DNA from: Nocardioides lijunqiniae
Lineage (GTDB): Bacteria > Actinomycetota > Actinomycetes > Propionibacteriales > Nocardioidaceae
Length of the DNA: 42,493 bases
Assembly: GCF_015024225.1 (NCBI RefSeq)
Contig: NZ_JACJGM010000040.1
Location: 1 to 42,493 of the forward strand
Direction: 5' to 3'
The position numbers and the translations under genes were made by a program. Numbering within the stretch: position 1 is the first letter of the stretch; each line of letters opens with the position of its first letter. Positions 31,224 to 38,711 of the stretch are shown piece after piece. The notes under the pieces were generated by a model that saw nothing but the letters and a program-made list of their open reading frames with translations, did not search any database and was not told the origin of the DNA.

Positions 31224-31895
31224 TCAGCCGGGGCTCTCGGTGCGGACGAACCGCGCGAGCAGCCCGGCCAGCTCCTCGGGCCGGCTCAGGTGCGGGCAGT
31301 GCCCGGCCGCGATCTCGTCGGGCCGCTCGATGCCCAGCCGCTCGACCGCGACCCGACGCTGGACGGACTCCGGCAGGAATCGGTCGCAGGTGGTGACCAC
31401 GTAGCGCGCGGAGGCCGACGGCGGCGTCGCGCGCGGCCAGGGCTCCTCGCCCAGCCGCGCGCTGGTCGGGCGCTCGTGGGCGATGGCCTGAGCGGCCAGC
31501 TCGGGCGGCACGTCGGCGTAGAAGGCGCGCGCCGGGTCCGGGTCGGCGAGCGCGGCGTCCCAGCCGACGGCGTCGAACCACTCGCCGGCGCCCTCCCCCG
31601 GCTGCGGCACCATGCCCGCGACGTAGACCGTCAGCCGGGCGCCGAGCCGGTCCGCGACCAGCGGGGCCACGAACCCGCCCGCGGAGTGCCCGACGACCAC
31701 CACGTCCGAGCCGCCGTCGACGGACGCCACCGCCTCGGCGACCGCGTCGACGCAGTCGTCCCAGGTCGCGTCGTCCCGGTCGGTGGGCAGGTCCGGCGCG
31801 ACCGCCTCGTGGCCGCGCTCGCGCAGCGCCCGCTGGACCAGGTGCCAGGCCCAGCCGCCGTCGCCCGAGCCGTGCACCAGCGCGTACGTCGTCAT
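31224..31895 (-). CDS. Alpha/beta hydrolase
   Basis: The 223-residue hydrolase shows the oxyanion-hole 'LVHGSGDGGWAW' (about residues 6-17), the nucleophile elbow 'GHSAGG' with its Ser near residue 72, and the catalytic His in 'AGHCPHLSRPEELA' near the C-terminus. It belongs to the hydroxynitrile lyase/methylesterase-like group of small alpha/beta hydrolases. The substrate is unknown. It lies 43 nt downstream of the VOC gene on the same strand; no clear -10 or ribosome-binding site is seen before its ATG. Confidence 0.9.
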   Translation of the reverse strand: MTTYALVHGSGDGGWAWHLVQRALRERGHEAVAPDLPTDRDDATWDDCVDAVAEAVASVDGGSDVVVVGHSAGGFVAPLVADRLGARLTVYVAGMVPQPGEGAGEWFDAVGWDAALADPDPARAFYADVPPELAAQAIAHERPTSARLGEEPWPRATPPSASARYVVTTCDRFLPESVQRRVAVERLGIERPDEIAAGHCPHLSRPEELAGLLARFVRTESPG

Positions 31896-31938
31896 GCCGG
31901 TCAGACGCCCGCGGGCGCCGGAAGTCATCGCCCGTCGG

Positions 31939-32661
31939 TCAGCCGCGTGAGGGCAGCACGCAGAGCTCGTTGCCCGACGGGTCGAGGAACGTGCGCCAGG
32001 CGACGTCGGGGTTGTCGGGCAGCTCCTGCCCGCCCCGGTCGAGGATCGCGCGGGCGACCGTCTCGGGGTCGTCGTCGCCGGGCTCGAGCCGGATGTCGAG
32101 GTGGAGGTGGTTCTTCGTCGACTGCCGCTTGGGCTCGACCTCGGGCACCAGCTCGAGCAGCGGCCCACGTCCCGACGGGTGCTGGAGCGCCGCCACGCTC
32201 CCCTCGTCGGTCGGCACCCAGCCGCTCAGGTCCGCCCAGAAGTCACGGTCGCGCTCGGGGTCGGCCGACCACAGCGGCAGCGCCGCGAGCGGCCCCCTGC
32301 CGTCGTACGCCGCCCGCTCCTCCATCACGCAGAAGGCGTTGCCCTCCGGGTCGGCCAGCACCACCCACGGCACGTCGCCCTGGCCGATGTCGGCCCGGGT
32401 GGCGCCGAGCGCGAGCAGCCGCTCGACCACGCCCTCCTGCTCGGCCCCGCCCTGGAGGTCGAGGTGCAGCCGCCGGGGCCCGTGCGCCGGCTGCGCCACC
32501 GGTTGGAAGCACAGGTCGAGCTCCGGGCCGTCGGGCACCGCCAGCCGGGTCTCGTAGCCCCCGGCGTCGTCGGTCAGGGTCTCGGTGCCGAGCGCGGCCT
32601 CCCAGAACCGACCGAGGGTGCGGGGGTCGCGTGCGTCGAAGACGAGGTTCTCCAGGTACAC
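31939..32661 (-). CDS. VOC family protein with two domains
   Basis: The 240-residue protein holds two glyoxalase/bleomycin-resistance-like domains: residues about 1-113, from 'LENLVFDARDPRTLGRFWEAAL' to 'WVVLADPEGNAFCVM', and about 127-237, from 'PLWSADPERDRDFWADLSGW' to 'TFLDPSGNELCVLPS'. The domains probably form one metal or ligand site together. Substrate unknown. The GTG at 32661 is 6 nt after TAGGCT, a perfect -10. Confidence 0.92.
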   Translation of the reverse strand: MYLENLVFDARDPRTLGRFWEAALGTETLTDDAGGYETRLAVPDGPELDLCFQPVAQPAHGPRRLHLDLQGGAEQEGVVERLLALGATRADIGQGDVPWVVLADPEGNAFCVMEERAAYDGRGPLAALPLWSADPERDRDFWADLSGWVPTDEGSVAALQHPSGRGPLLELVPEVEPKRQSTKNHLHLDIRLEPGDDDPETVARAILDRGGQELPDNPDVAWRTFLDPSGNELCVLPSRG

Positions 32662-32667
32662 GCCTCC

Positions 32668-32673
32668 AGCCTA
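32668..32673 (-). promoter_or_regulatory. -10 box, leaderless VOC promoter
   Basis: TAGGCT on the minus strand is followed by 6 nt and the GTG at 32661. Confidence 0.6.
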
Positions 32674-32681
32674 GGTCCAGG

Positions 32682-33950
32682 TCAGGGCAGCAGGTTGAGG
32701 TACAGCTGGCGACGTACGTCGTCGACGGCCGACTCCTCGCTCGTGAGGCCGAGGTAGCCGTTGGTCTCGACGAGGTGCACGTCGGCCGCGGCCTCCGCCT
32801 GCTCGCGCAGGCCGGTGACCCAGGAGCGCTGGTGCCGGTAGGCGGCGACCCGGACGCCCCGGCGGACGAGGGCGAGGACGACCCCGGCGAGGTCCTCGCG
32901 CTCGCCGCCGACCAACAGGCTCTCGAGCCGCGGCATGTCCAGCAGGAAGGACCCGTCGGCGTCCTCCAGGTCGATCCGGAGCCGCCGGGCGCCGACCCCG
33001 GACAGGGCGGTGAGGTCGGCGTTGCGGGTGGTCCGGGTGAGGTGCAGCTCGGTGAGCTCGGGCAGGTCCCGCAGCGGCCCCACCCCGAGCAGGCCGGGCT
33101 CGCCCTCGGCGCCCACCCGGAGCGTCCGCAGCCCGGTGCACTCCGCCAGCGGCGCGAGGTCCGCGCCCCCGGTCAGGACGACCTCCAGGCTGGTCAGCCC
33201 GGCGACGGCGCCGATGCCCTCGAGGGTGGGCGCGAGACCGAGGCTCAGGGTGTACGGCGCCTGCCGGAACATCCGCGCCGCGAACTCCCGGCGGTCGAAC
33301 CTCCCCCAGGCGCGGTGCAGCTCCTTGAGCACGGCGTCGGGGTAGCTCTCCTCGGCGTACCGGCCCAGCACGTCGAGGGCACCGGGCGTGCCGATCGTCC
33401 CGAGCGCCCGCACGGCGGCGCTGCGCTCCGCGGCCCGCTGACCCTCGCGGGGCGCCAGCAGGGCCGGGTCGGCGTCGGGGTGGGCGGCGAGCCAGGCCTT
33501 CACCTCCGAGACCTTCTGCGGGACGTCGGGGGCCTGTGAGGCCGGCCGTTCCGGTCCGTCGGTCGGGGCGGCCGCGTGCTTGGCCGCGGCCCGGCGGATC
33601 GTCGCCTGCAGCCGCCGCGCGTACTCCTGGTCGCCGAGGCCCTCGGCGAGGCGGTTCAGGACCTCGACGTCGGCGCGCGCGGCCAGCGTCAGCAGCCCCC
33701 ACAGCTCCTGCGTCGGGTAGGGACCGAGGTCGGGCGTGGCCTCCAGCCCGAGGGCGCCGGCGAGCGCCGGGTCCTCGACCACGACCAGCGCCGCCCGCTC
33801 GACCTCGGGCGCGCCCTCCGTCTTCGCCGTGCCCTTCACGGTGTTGGGCAGGTTGGAGTAGCGGTCGATCCGCGTCAGCAGCCTCTCGGCCACGTCGTCG
33901 CCGAGGTGGGCGCCGAGCGCGGTCCGGATCGGGTCGTCGTGGGTGTCCAT
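32682..33950 (-). CDS. HEAT/leucine-rich-repeat protein, NLR-sensor-like, no NTPase
   Basis: The 422-residue protein is not one I can name. Residues about 1-125 are helical ('YSNLPNTVKGTAKTEGAPEVERAAL ... LWGLLTLAARADVEVLNRLAEGL'). A linker (126-142) leads to a HEAT-like repeat pair ('ERSAAVRALGTIGTPGALDVLGRYAEESYPDAVLKELHRAWGRFD', about 175-219) and then five or so leucine-rich repeats (about 236-349, e.g. 'LRDLPELTELHLTRT'). The segment Leu-Gly-Arg-Tyr-Ala ... Ala-Trp-Gly-Arg-Phe-Asp followed by LRRs is what I recall from the C-terminal sensor half of actinobacterial NACHT-HEAT-LRR proteins, but no Walker A or B is present. It lies directly downstream of dnaB, behind dnaB's terminator. No ribosome-binding site or clear -10 precedes the ATG. 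Confidence 0.75.
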   Translation of the reverse strand: MDTHDDPIRTALGAHLGDDVAERLLTRIDRYSNLPNTVKGTAKTEGAPEVERAALVVVEDPALAGALGLEATPDLGPYPTQELWGLLTLAARADVEVLNRLAEGLGDQEYARRLQATIRRAAAKHAAAPTDGPERPASQAPDVPQKVSEVKAWLAAHPDADPALLAPREGQRAAERSAAVRALGTIGTPGALDVLGRYAEESYPDAVLKELHRAWGRFDRREFAARMFRQAPYTLSLGLAPTLEGIGAVAGLTSLEVVLTGGADLAPLAECTGLRTLRVGAEGEPGLLGVGPLRDLPELTELHLTRTTRNADLTALSGVGARRLRIDLEDADGSFLLDMPRLESLLVGGEREDLAGVVLALVRRGVRVAAYRHQRSWVTGLREQAEAAADVHLVETNGYLGLTSEESAVDDVRRQLYLNLLP

Positions 33951-33971
33951 AGGCGCTGGATCATGACCCGA

Positions 33972-34019
33972 ACGCGGCCGGGCAAACCACGGCCCCGGGG
34001 GCTGGGGGACCGGCCGCGT
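33972..34019 (-). terminator. Terminator stem-loop after dnaB
   Basis: A perfect 10-bp stem (33972-33981 with 34010-34019) touches the dnaB stop codon and encloses a second, GC-only inner hairpin (33992-34002). It separates dnaB from the LRR gene. Confidence 0.6.
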
Positions 34020-35437
34020 CAGTGGGCCATGTCGACGAAGCGGGAGTAGTGGCCCTGGAAGGCCACGGTGATGTCGCGGGTGGCGCCGTTGCGGTGCTTG
34101 GCGACGATCAGGTCGGCCTCGCCGGGGCGGGTCGACTCCTTCTCGTAGGCGTCGTCGCGGTGCAGCAGGATCACCATGTCGGCGTCCTGCTCCAGCGAGC
34201 CGGACTCACGCAGGTCGCTCATCATCGGGCGCTTGTCGGCGCGCTGCTCGGGACCACGGTTGAGCTGGGAGAGCGCGATGATCGGGAGCTCGAGCTCCTT
34301 GGCGAGGAGCTTGATCTGGCGGGAGAACTCCGAGACCTCGAGCTGGCGGGACTCGACCTTGCGGCCGGACGACATGAGCTGCATGTAGTCGATGACGATG
34401 AGGCGCAGGTCGTGGCGCTGCTTGAGGCGGCGGGCCTTGGCCCGGATCTCCATCATCGTCATGTTGGGCGAGTCGTCGATGAACATCGGCGCCGAGGAGA
34501 CCTTGCCCATGTGGCGGGCCAGCTTGTCCCAGTCCTCGCTGCCCATCTTGCCGTTGCGGATGTGGTTGAGCGGGACCTTGGCCTCGGCCGAGAGCAGTCG
34601 CATGGTGATCTCGGAGCGCGTCATCTCGAGGCTGAAGAAGACGCTGGCGAGGTTGTTGTTGATCGACGCCGCACGGCAGAAGTCGAGCGCCAGCGTCGAC
34701 TTCCCCATGGCGGGGCGGGCCGCGACGATGATCATCTGGCCGGAGTGGAGACCGTTGGTGAGGTCGTCGAGGTCGGCGAAGCCGGTGGGCACGCCGTAGA
34801 GGCCGGACTCGCGGTTCTCGATCGCCTCGATCTCGTCGAGGACCTTGTCCATGATGTCGGACAGCGGCGCGTAGTCCTCGGCGCTGCGACGGTCGGCGAC
34901 CTGGTAGATCTCAGCCTGGGCGCGGTCGACGATGTCGTCGACCTGGCCCTCGCCGGCGTAGCCGATCTGCACGATCTTGGTGCCGGCGTCGACCAGGCGG
35001 CGCAGGACGGCCTTCTCGCGGACGATCTCGGCGTAGAAGGCGGCGTTGGCCGCGATCGGGACGTTGGCGGCGAGGGTGTGGAGGTACGGCGCGCCGCCGA
35101 TGCGGGCCAGCTCGCCCTTGCGCTGGAGCTCGGAGGCGACGGTGATCATGTCGACCGGCTCGCCGCGCCCGAAGAGGTCGATGATCGCGTCGTGGATCGT
35201 CTCGTGGGAGGGGCGGTAGAAGTCGACGCCGCGCAGCACCTCGGAGACCTCGGCGACGGCGTCCTTGGAGATCAGCATCGAGCCCAGCACCGACTGCTCG
35301 GCGGCCATGTCCTGCGGCGGCGTGCGGTCGCCGGGGCTGGTGGGCCGCTCGCCCGGGGCGTAGGACACCGGGCCGTCGCCCCAGTCGTCGAACGGGGGCT
35401 CGGAGGCCCCGCGCGTGTCGGACTCGGTGACGCTCAA
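34019..35437 (-). CDS. dnaB: Replicative DNA helicase
   Basis: The 472-residue helicase has the N-terminal DnaB domain ('PPQDMAAEQSVLGSMLISKDAVAEVSEVL', about residues 39-67), Walker A 'AARPAMGKST' (about 236-245), Walker B 'LRLIVIDYMQLM', the H3 motif 'ALSQLNRG' and the arginine finger region 'SDLRESGSLEQDADMVILLHRD'. It unwinds DNA ahead of the replication fork. There is no intein, unlike many mycobacterial DnaBs. The start is a TTG (35437) with AGGGAG (minus strand, 35444-35449) as its ribosome-binding site; no ATG or GTG lies nearby in frame. Confidence 0.96.
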   Translation of the reverse strand: MSVTESDTRGASEPPFDDWGDGPVSYAPGERPTSPGDRTPPQDMAAEQSVLGSMLISKDAVAEVSEVLRGVDFYRPSHETIHDAIIDLFGRGEPVDMITVASELQRKGELARIGGAPYLHTLAANVPIAANAAFYAEIVREKAVLRRLVDAGTKIVQIGYAGEGQVDDIVDRAQAEIYQVADRRSAEDYAPLSDIMDKVLDEIEAIENRESGLYGVPTGFADLDDLTNGLHSGQMIIVAARPAMGKSTLALDFCRAASINNNLASVFFSLEMTRSEITMRLLSAEAKVPLNHIRNGKMGSEDWDKLARHMGKVSSAPMFIDDSPNMTMMEIRAKARRLKQRHDLRLIVIDYMQLMSSGRKVESRQLEVSEFSRQIKLLAKELELPIIALSQLNRGPEQRADKRPMMSDLRESGSLEQDADMVILLHRDDAYEKESTRPGEADLIVAKHRNGATRDITVAFQGHYSRFVDMAH

Positions 35438-35870
35438 CGCTGGCTCCCTGTCGTCCGGTGACTGGTCGGAGAGGTGGTGCGGTCTGGACCGGATGGTCGA
35501 TCGACAACGCTAGGAGACGGCGCCGACACCGGGGTGGTCAGCCGCGAACCTACGGGCCCCGGGGGGCCCAGGGATAGCGGCCTGTCCACAGGCCCTGTTG
35601 ATAACTGTGGACACACCGTGGACGACACGCACGCAGCTTGTGCACAGCTTGGGGAGAGACCTGTGGACTCAGCACGACCGCCCACCGGCATCAGGCCTCT
35701 GACCTGCGGAAACGACGTCGCCGGGGTGTGCACGAAAAATAGTTCGTCGTCAGCTCAGTTCACCGCCCGTCCACCTGCGCGTCGGGTGCCGGTATGTCGA
35801 CAAAAGGCCCTCGCGTCCCGGGTTTCCACACCGTTATCCACCGGCTGGGCATTTACCAGACAATGAGGGG
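35438..35870. promoter_or_regulatory. Gene-free region with a cluster of DnaA-box-like 9-mers
   Basis: This 433-bp divergent intergenic region holds no convincing gene. Against the consensus TT(A/G)TCCACA it has one-mismatch matches at 35582-35590 (CTGTCCACA), 35606-35614 (reverse strand, TGTGGACAC), 35638-35646 (TTGTGCACA) and 35834-35842 (TTATCCACC), and two-mismatch matches at 35617-35625, 35662-35670, 35727-35735 and 35822-35830. An AT-rich patch lies at 35732-35746. The dnaB and MATE promoters must also lie here. I infer a DnaA-binding regulatory region rather than the main origin, since dnaA and dnaN are not in the window. Confidence 0.5.
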
Positions 35871-37214
35871 GTGCGCCGCGAAATCGACCGAGAAATCTGG
35901 AGACTCGCGGTCCCCGCCTTCCTCGCCCTGGTGGCCGAGCCGCTGTTCCTGCTCAGCGACGCCGCCATCGTCGGCCACCTCGGCACCCCCGAGCTGGCCG
36001 GGCTCGGCATCGCGGCCGTCGTGCTGCAGACCGCGGTCGGCCTGTGCGTCTTCCTGGCCTACGGCACCACCGCCAGCGTCGCGCGCCACCTCGGCGCCGG
36101 CGACCGCTCGGGCGCGCTGGCCCAGGGCGTCGACGGGCTCTGGCTGGCGGTGCTGATCGGGGTGGTGACCACGGTGGCGGGCGTCGCGCTCACCGGCCCG
36201 CTGGTGGCCGTCTTCGGCGCCGACGACCAGGTGGCCGAGCACGCGACGACGTACCTGCGCATCGCCTTCCTCGGCACCGTGCCGCTGCTGGTCATGCTTG
36301 CGGCGACCGGCGTGCTGCGCGGCCTGCAGGACACCCGCACCCCGCTGGTGGTCGCGGTCGCCGGCAACGCCCTCAACATCGTGCTCAACCTGCTGCTCGT
36401 CTACGGCGTCGGCCCGGTCGCCGGGATGGGGCTCGCCGGCTCCGCCGTCGGGTCGGTGCTGGCCCAGGTCGCGAGCGCCGCGGCGCTGGTCGCGGTGGTC
36501 GCGCGGGGCGCGCGGCGCGAGGGCACCTCGCTGCGGCCCGACCTGCGCGGGGTCAGGGCCGCCGCCCGCGCGGCCGTGGCGCTCGTCGTGCGCACGCTGA
36601 CCCTGCGGGCCGCCCTGCTCGTCACGACGTACGCCGTGACGCTCGGCGCGGGCGCCGACTCGGCCGTCGACCTGGCCACCCACCAGCTGGCGATGACGCT
36701 GTGGACCTTCCTCGCGTTCGCCCTGGACGCCATCGCGATCGCCGCCCAGGCCATCACCGGGCGCCACCTGGGGGCCGGCGACGTGGACGCGACCCGGGCC
36801 GTGACCCGGCGGATGGTGCAGTGGGGCGTCGTCAGCGGGGTCGTGACCGGTCTGGCCCTGGCCGTCCTCAGCCCGCTGCTGGGCCCGCTGTTCAGCTCCG
36901 ACCCGGCCGTCCACGACCTGCTGGTGCCGGTGCTGGTGGTCGCCGCGATCGGGCAGCCGATCGCCGGCGTCGTGTTCGTGCTCGACGGGGTGCTGATCGG
37001 GGCCGGCGACGGCACCTACCTCGCCTGGGGCGGGCTGGTGACGCTCGCGGTCTACGCGCCGCTGGCGCTCGTGGCGGCCCAGGTCCTCGGTGGGCTGGTC
37101 GCGATCTGGGTGGTGTTCTCCGCGGTGTTCATGGGCGCGCGCTTCGTCGTGCTCACGCGTCGCGCCCGGACCGACACCTGGCTGGTCACGGGCGCCCCTA
37201 CAGTGGCGCCATGA
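35871..37214 (+). CDS. MATE family efflux transporter
   Basis: The 447-residue membrane protein has 12 predicted helices in two related halves and belongs to the DinF-like MATE branch. Typical are 'IDREIWRLAVPAFLALVAEPLFLLSDAAIVGHLGTPELAGLGIA' (about residues 4-47) and the second-half 'AFALDAIAIAAQAITGRHLGAGD' (about 283-305). MATE pumps export cationic drugs or metabolites with H+ or Na+. The GTG at 35871 is 6 nt after GACAAT (35859-35864), a one-mismatch -10, and is preceded by a G-run. Its stop overlaps the next start by 4 nt. Confidence 0.93.
   Translation: MRREIDREIWRLAVPAFLALVAEPLFLLSDAAIVGHLGTPELAGLGIAAVVLQTAVGLCVFLAYGTTASVARHLGAGDRSGALAQGVDGLWLAVLIGVVTTVAGVALTGPLVAVFGADDQVAEHATTYLRIAFLGTVPLLVMLAATGVLRGLQDTRTPLVVAVAGNALNIVLNLLLVYGVGPVAGMGLAGSAVGSVLAQVASAAALVAVVARGARREGTSLRPDLRGVRAAARAAVALVVRTLTLRAALLVTTYAVTLGAGADSAVDLATHQLAMTLWTFLAFALDAIAIAAQAITGRHLGAGDVDATRAVTRRMVQWGVVSGVVTGLALAVLSPLLGPLFSSDPAVHDLLVPVLVVAAIGQPIAGVVFVLDGVLIGAGDGTYLAWGGLVTLAVYAPLALVAAQVLGGLVAIWVVFSAVFMGARFVVLTRRARTDTWLVTGAPTVAP
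37199..37204 (+). promoter_or_regulatory. -10 box inside the end of the MATE gene
   Basis: TACAGT, within the last codons of the MATE gene, is followed by 6 nt and the ATG at 37211. The downstream gene may therefore have its own leaderless promoter besides being coupled to the MATE gene. Confidence 0.5.
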
Positions 37215-37765
37215 AGTCCCTGCAGTCGGCCGCGATGGGCTTCGTGTTCGTCGCGCTCTACGCACGCTTCCACGGCTACGACGCCTACGCCGACCCGTTC
37301 GGCTGGCTGCTGGTCCTGCTCGGCGTACGTCGCCTGCCGCCCGAGACCCCGCTGCGCTCCGCGATGCTCGCGACCGGCGCGCTGACCCTGGCGGTGTCCG
37401 TGCCGCTGTGGCTCCCCGAGGTCCGCGAGCGCGTGGCCGACCTGGACGCCTCGGTCGGCTGGAGCGCCGACCTGCCGGCGTTCGCGCTGGTGGCCCTGCT
37501 GTGCCACGGCCTGGCCGAGGCCGCCACGACGGCGGGCGACGAGCGGCCGGCGCGGTGGCTGCGCCTGGTCCGGACCGCGGTGGTGGTGGTCGCGCTGCTG
37601 CCGGTCGTCGTCTTCGGCGGCGGCGTCGAGTCGCTCTCCTCCACCGCGGCCCTGGCCGCCCAGCTGCTCTACGTCGCGCTCGTCTGGCTGCTGTTCAGCT
37701 GCTCCGGCCGGGTCTGGGCCGGTGGGCCCGGCCCGCGCGTCGCGAGCGCCGCCGAGCGCATGTAA
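37211..37765 (+). CDS. Small membrane protein of unknown function
   Basis: I do not recognise a family. The 184-residue protein has about five hydrophobic segments (near residues 7-18, 30-38, 52-68, 88-104, 122-138 and 145-165) and a Gly/Pro/Arg-rich tail. Its ATG overlaps the MATE stop by 4 nt (ATGA), so it may be an accessory to the pump. The stop codon lies within the 70-nt palindrome that follows. Confidence 0.82.
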   Translation: MKSLQSAAMGFVFVALYARFHGYDAYADPFGWLLVLLGVRRLPPETPLRSAMLATGALTLAVSVPLWLPEVRERVADLDASVGWSADLPAFALVALLCHGLAEAATTAGDERPARWLRLVRTAVVVVALLPVVVFGGGVESLSSTAALAAQLLYVALVWLLFSCSGRVWAGGPGPRVASAAERM

Positions 37766-37830
37766 CACGTTGTCGTCAGTGCCTTCAGCCCGCTGCAGCG
37801 GGCTGAAAGTGCCATGGACGACGTGTTACA
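37761..37830. repeat. 70-nt imperfect palindrome overlapping a stop codon
   Basis: The outer 10-base arms TGTAACACGT (37761-37770) and ACGTGTTACA (37821-37830) are perfectly symmetrical about the same centre as the perfect 24-base core palindrome at 37784-37807; the DNA between arm and core pairs only partly. The first arm contains the stop codon of the membrane-protein gene (37763-37765). It could be its terminator, but the sequence-specific arms suggest a protein-binding site or a small mobile hairpin element. Confidence 0.7.
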
Positions 37831-37853
37831 AGCACGCTCCGCCCCCGGACAGG

Positions 37854-37893
37854 CGACGAGGCCGCCCTCCCCGAAGGGAGGACGGCCTCGTCG
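37854..37893 (-). terminator. Terminator of the rpsF-ssb-rpsR-rplI operon
   Basis: A stem of 17 base pairs with one mismatch closes on a CGAA tetraloop, 21 nt after the rplI stop on the minus strand. It would also stop read-through from the plus-strand membrane-protein gene. Confidence 0.8.
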
Positions 37894-37914
37894 TGTGGTG
37901 CGGGTGGGGCTGGG

Positions 37915-38361
37915 TCAGGCGGGGATCACGTTGAGGGCCACGTCAGCGGACACCTCGTCGTGCAGCTTGACCGAGACCTGGTGGCTGCCGAGCGCCTTGA
38001 TCGGGTTCTTGACCACGATCGTGCGCTTGTCGACGGCCTCGCCGGACACCGCGGTGATGGCGTCGGCGATGTCGGCGACCGTGACGGAGCCGAACAGGCG
38101 GCCACCGTCACCGGCGCGGACCTTGACGTCGACGGGCGACGACTCGAGCTTGGTCTTGATCTGCTCGGCGTGGTCGTGGTCGCGGACCGAGCGCGAGGCG
38201 CGGGCGGCCTTGATGGAGGTCACCTGCTTCTCACCGCCACGGGTCCAACGGATCGCGACGTTGCGCGGGATGAGGTAGTTGCGGCCGTAGCCGTCCTTGA
38301 CCTCGACCACGTCGCCGGGCGCGCCGAGACCGGTCACTTCCTGGGTCAGGATGAGCTTCAT
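37915..38361 (-). CDS. rplI: 50S ribosomal protein L9
   Basis: The 148-residue L9 has its conserved N-domain 'MKLILTQEVTGLGAPGDVVEVKDGYGRNYLIPRNVA' (residues 1-36), the long connecting helix (about 42-75) and the C-domain ending in 'VSVKLHDEVSADVALNVIPA'. It binds 23S rRNA domain V and helps hold frame during translation. The ATG at 38361 follows AAGGGGG; an in-frame TTG three codons upstream is not used. It is the last gene of the operon, 15 nt after rpsR. Confidence 0.97.
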   Translation of the reverse strand: MKLILTQEVTGLGAPGDVVEVKDGYGRNYLIPRNVAIRWTRGGEKQVTSIKAARASRSVRDHDHAEQIKTKLESSPVDVKVRAGDGGRLFGSVTVADIADAITAVSGEAVDKRTIVVKNPIKALGSHQVSVKLHDEVSADVALNVIPA

Positions 38362-38376
38362 GTTCGTCAAGCCCCC

Positions 38377-38613
38377 TTATCGACCGGTGGACGTGTAGGG
38401 CAGCAGGGCGACCTCGCGGGCGTTCTTGACCGCGATCGCGACGTCCCGCTGGTGCTGGACGCAGTTGCCGGTGACCCGACGCGCGCGGATCTTGCCGCGG
38501 TCGGAGATGAACTTGCGGAGCAGGGCGGTGTCCTTGTAGTCGACACCGGTCGCCTTCTCCTTGCAGAACTGGCAAACCTTCTTCTTGGGCTTGCGAATCA
38601 CTGCCTTGGCCAT
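38377..38613 (-). CDS. rpsR: 30S ribosomal protein S18, zinc-binding form
   Basis: The 78-residue S18 has 'DTALLRKFISDRGKIRARRVTGNCVQHQRDVAIAVKNAREVALLPY' as its rRNA-binding core. It keeps Cys-x-x-Cys ('VCQFC', about residues 13-17) and a later Cys ('GNCVQHQ'), so this is the zinc-type C+ form rather than the zinc-free paralogue that some actinobacteria switch on under Zur control. GAGAGGAAG before the ATG is a good ribosome-binding site. Confidence 0.97.
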   Translation of the reverse strand: MAKAVIRKPKKKVCQFCKEKATGVDYKDTALLRKFISDRGKIRARRVTGNCVQHQRDVAIAVKNAREVALLPYTSTGR

Positions 38614-38711
38614 TGTGGTGCTTCCTCTCTAGAAGCCCGGCCCCGAGTGGGTACGGCGCCGGAATGGTTCGGGTTGATTGCGTGGATGTGGTGCGGGTGA
38701 GCCGGATCAGC

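Noticed and set aside
35474..35866. A 130-codon open frame in the dnaB-MATE intergenic region
   Set aside because: It has no ribosome-binding site or recognisable domain, and runs through the DnaA-box-like cluster; composition does not look coding.
35438..35870. The main chromosomal origin of replication
   Set aside because: DnaA-box-like sites are present but degenerate, and neither dnaA nor dnaN flanks them; a regulatory DnaA-binding region fits better.
38377..38613. A zinc-free, Zur-controlled S18 paralogue
   Set aside because: The Cys residues for zinc are present, so this is the ordinary zinc-containing form.
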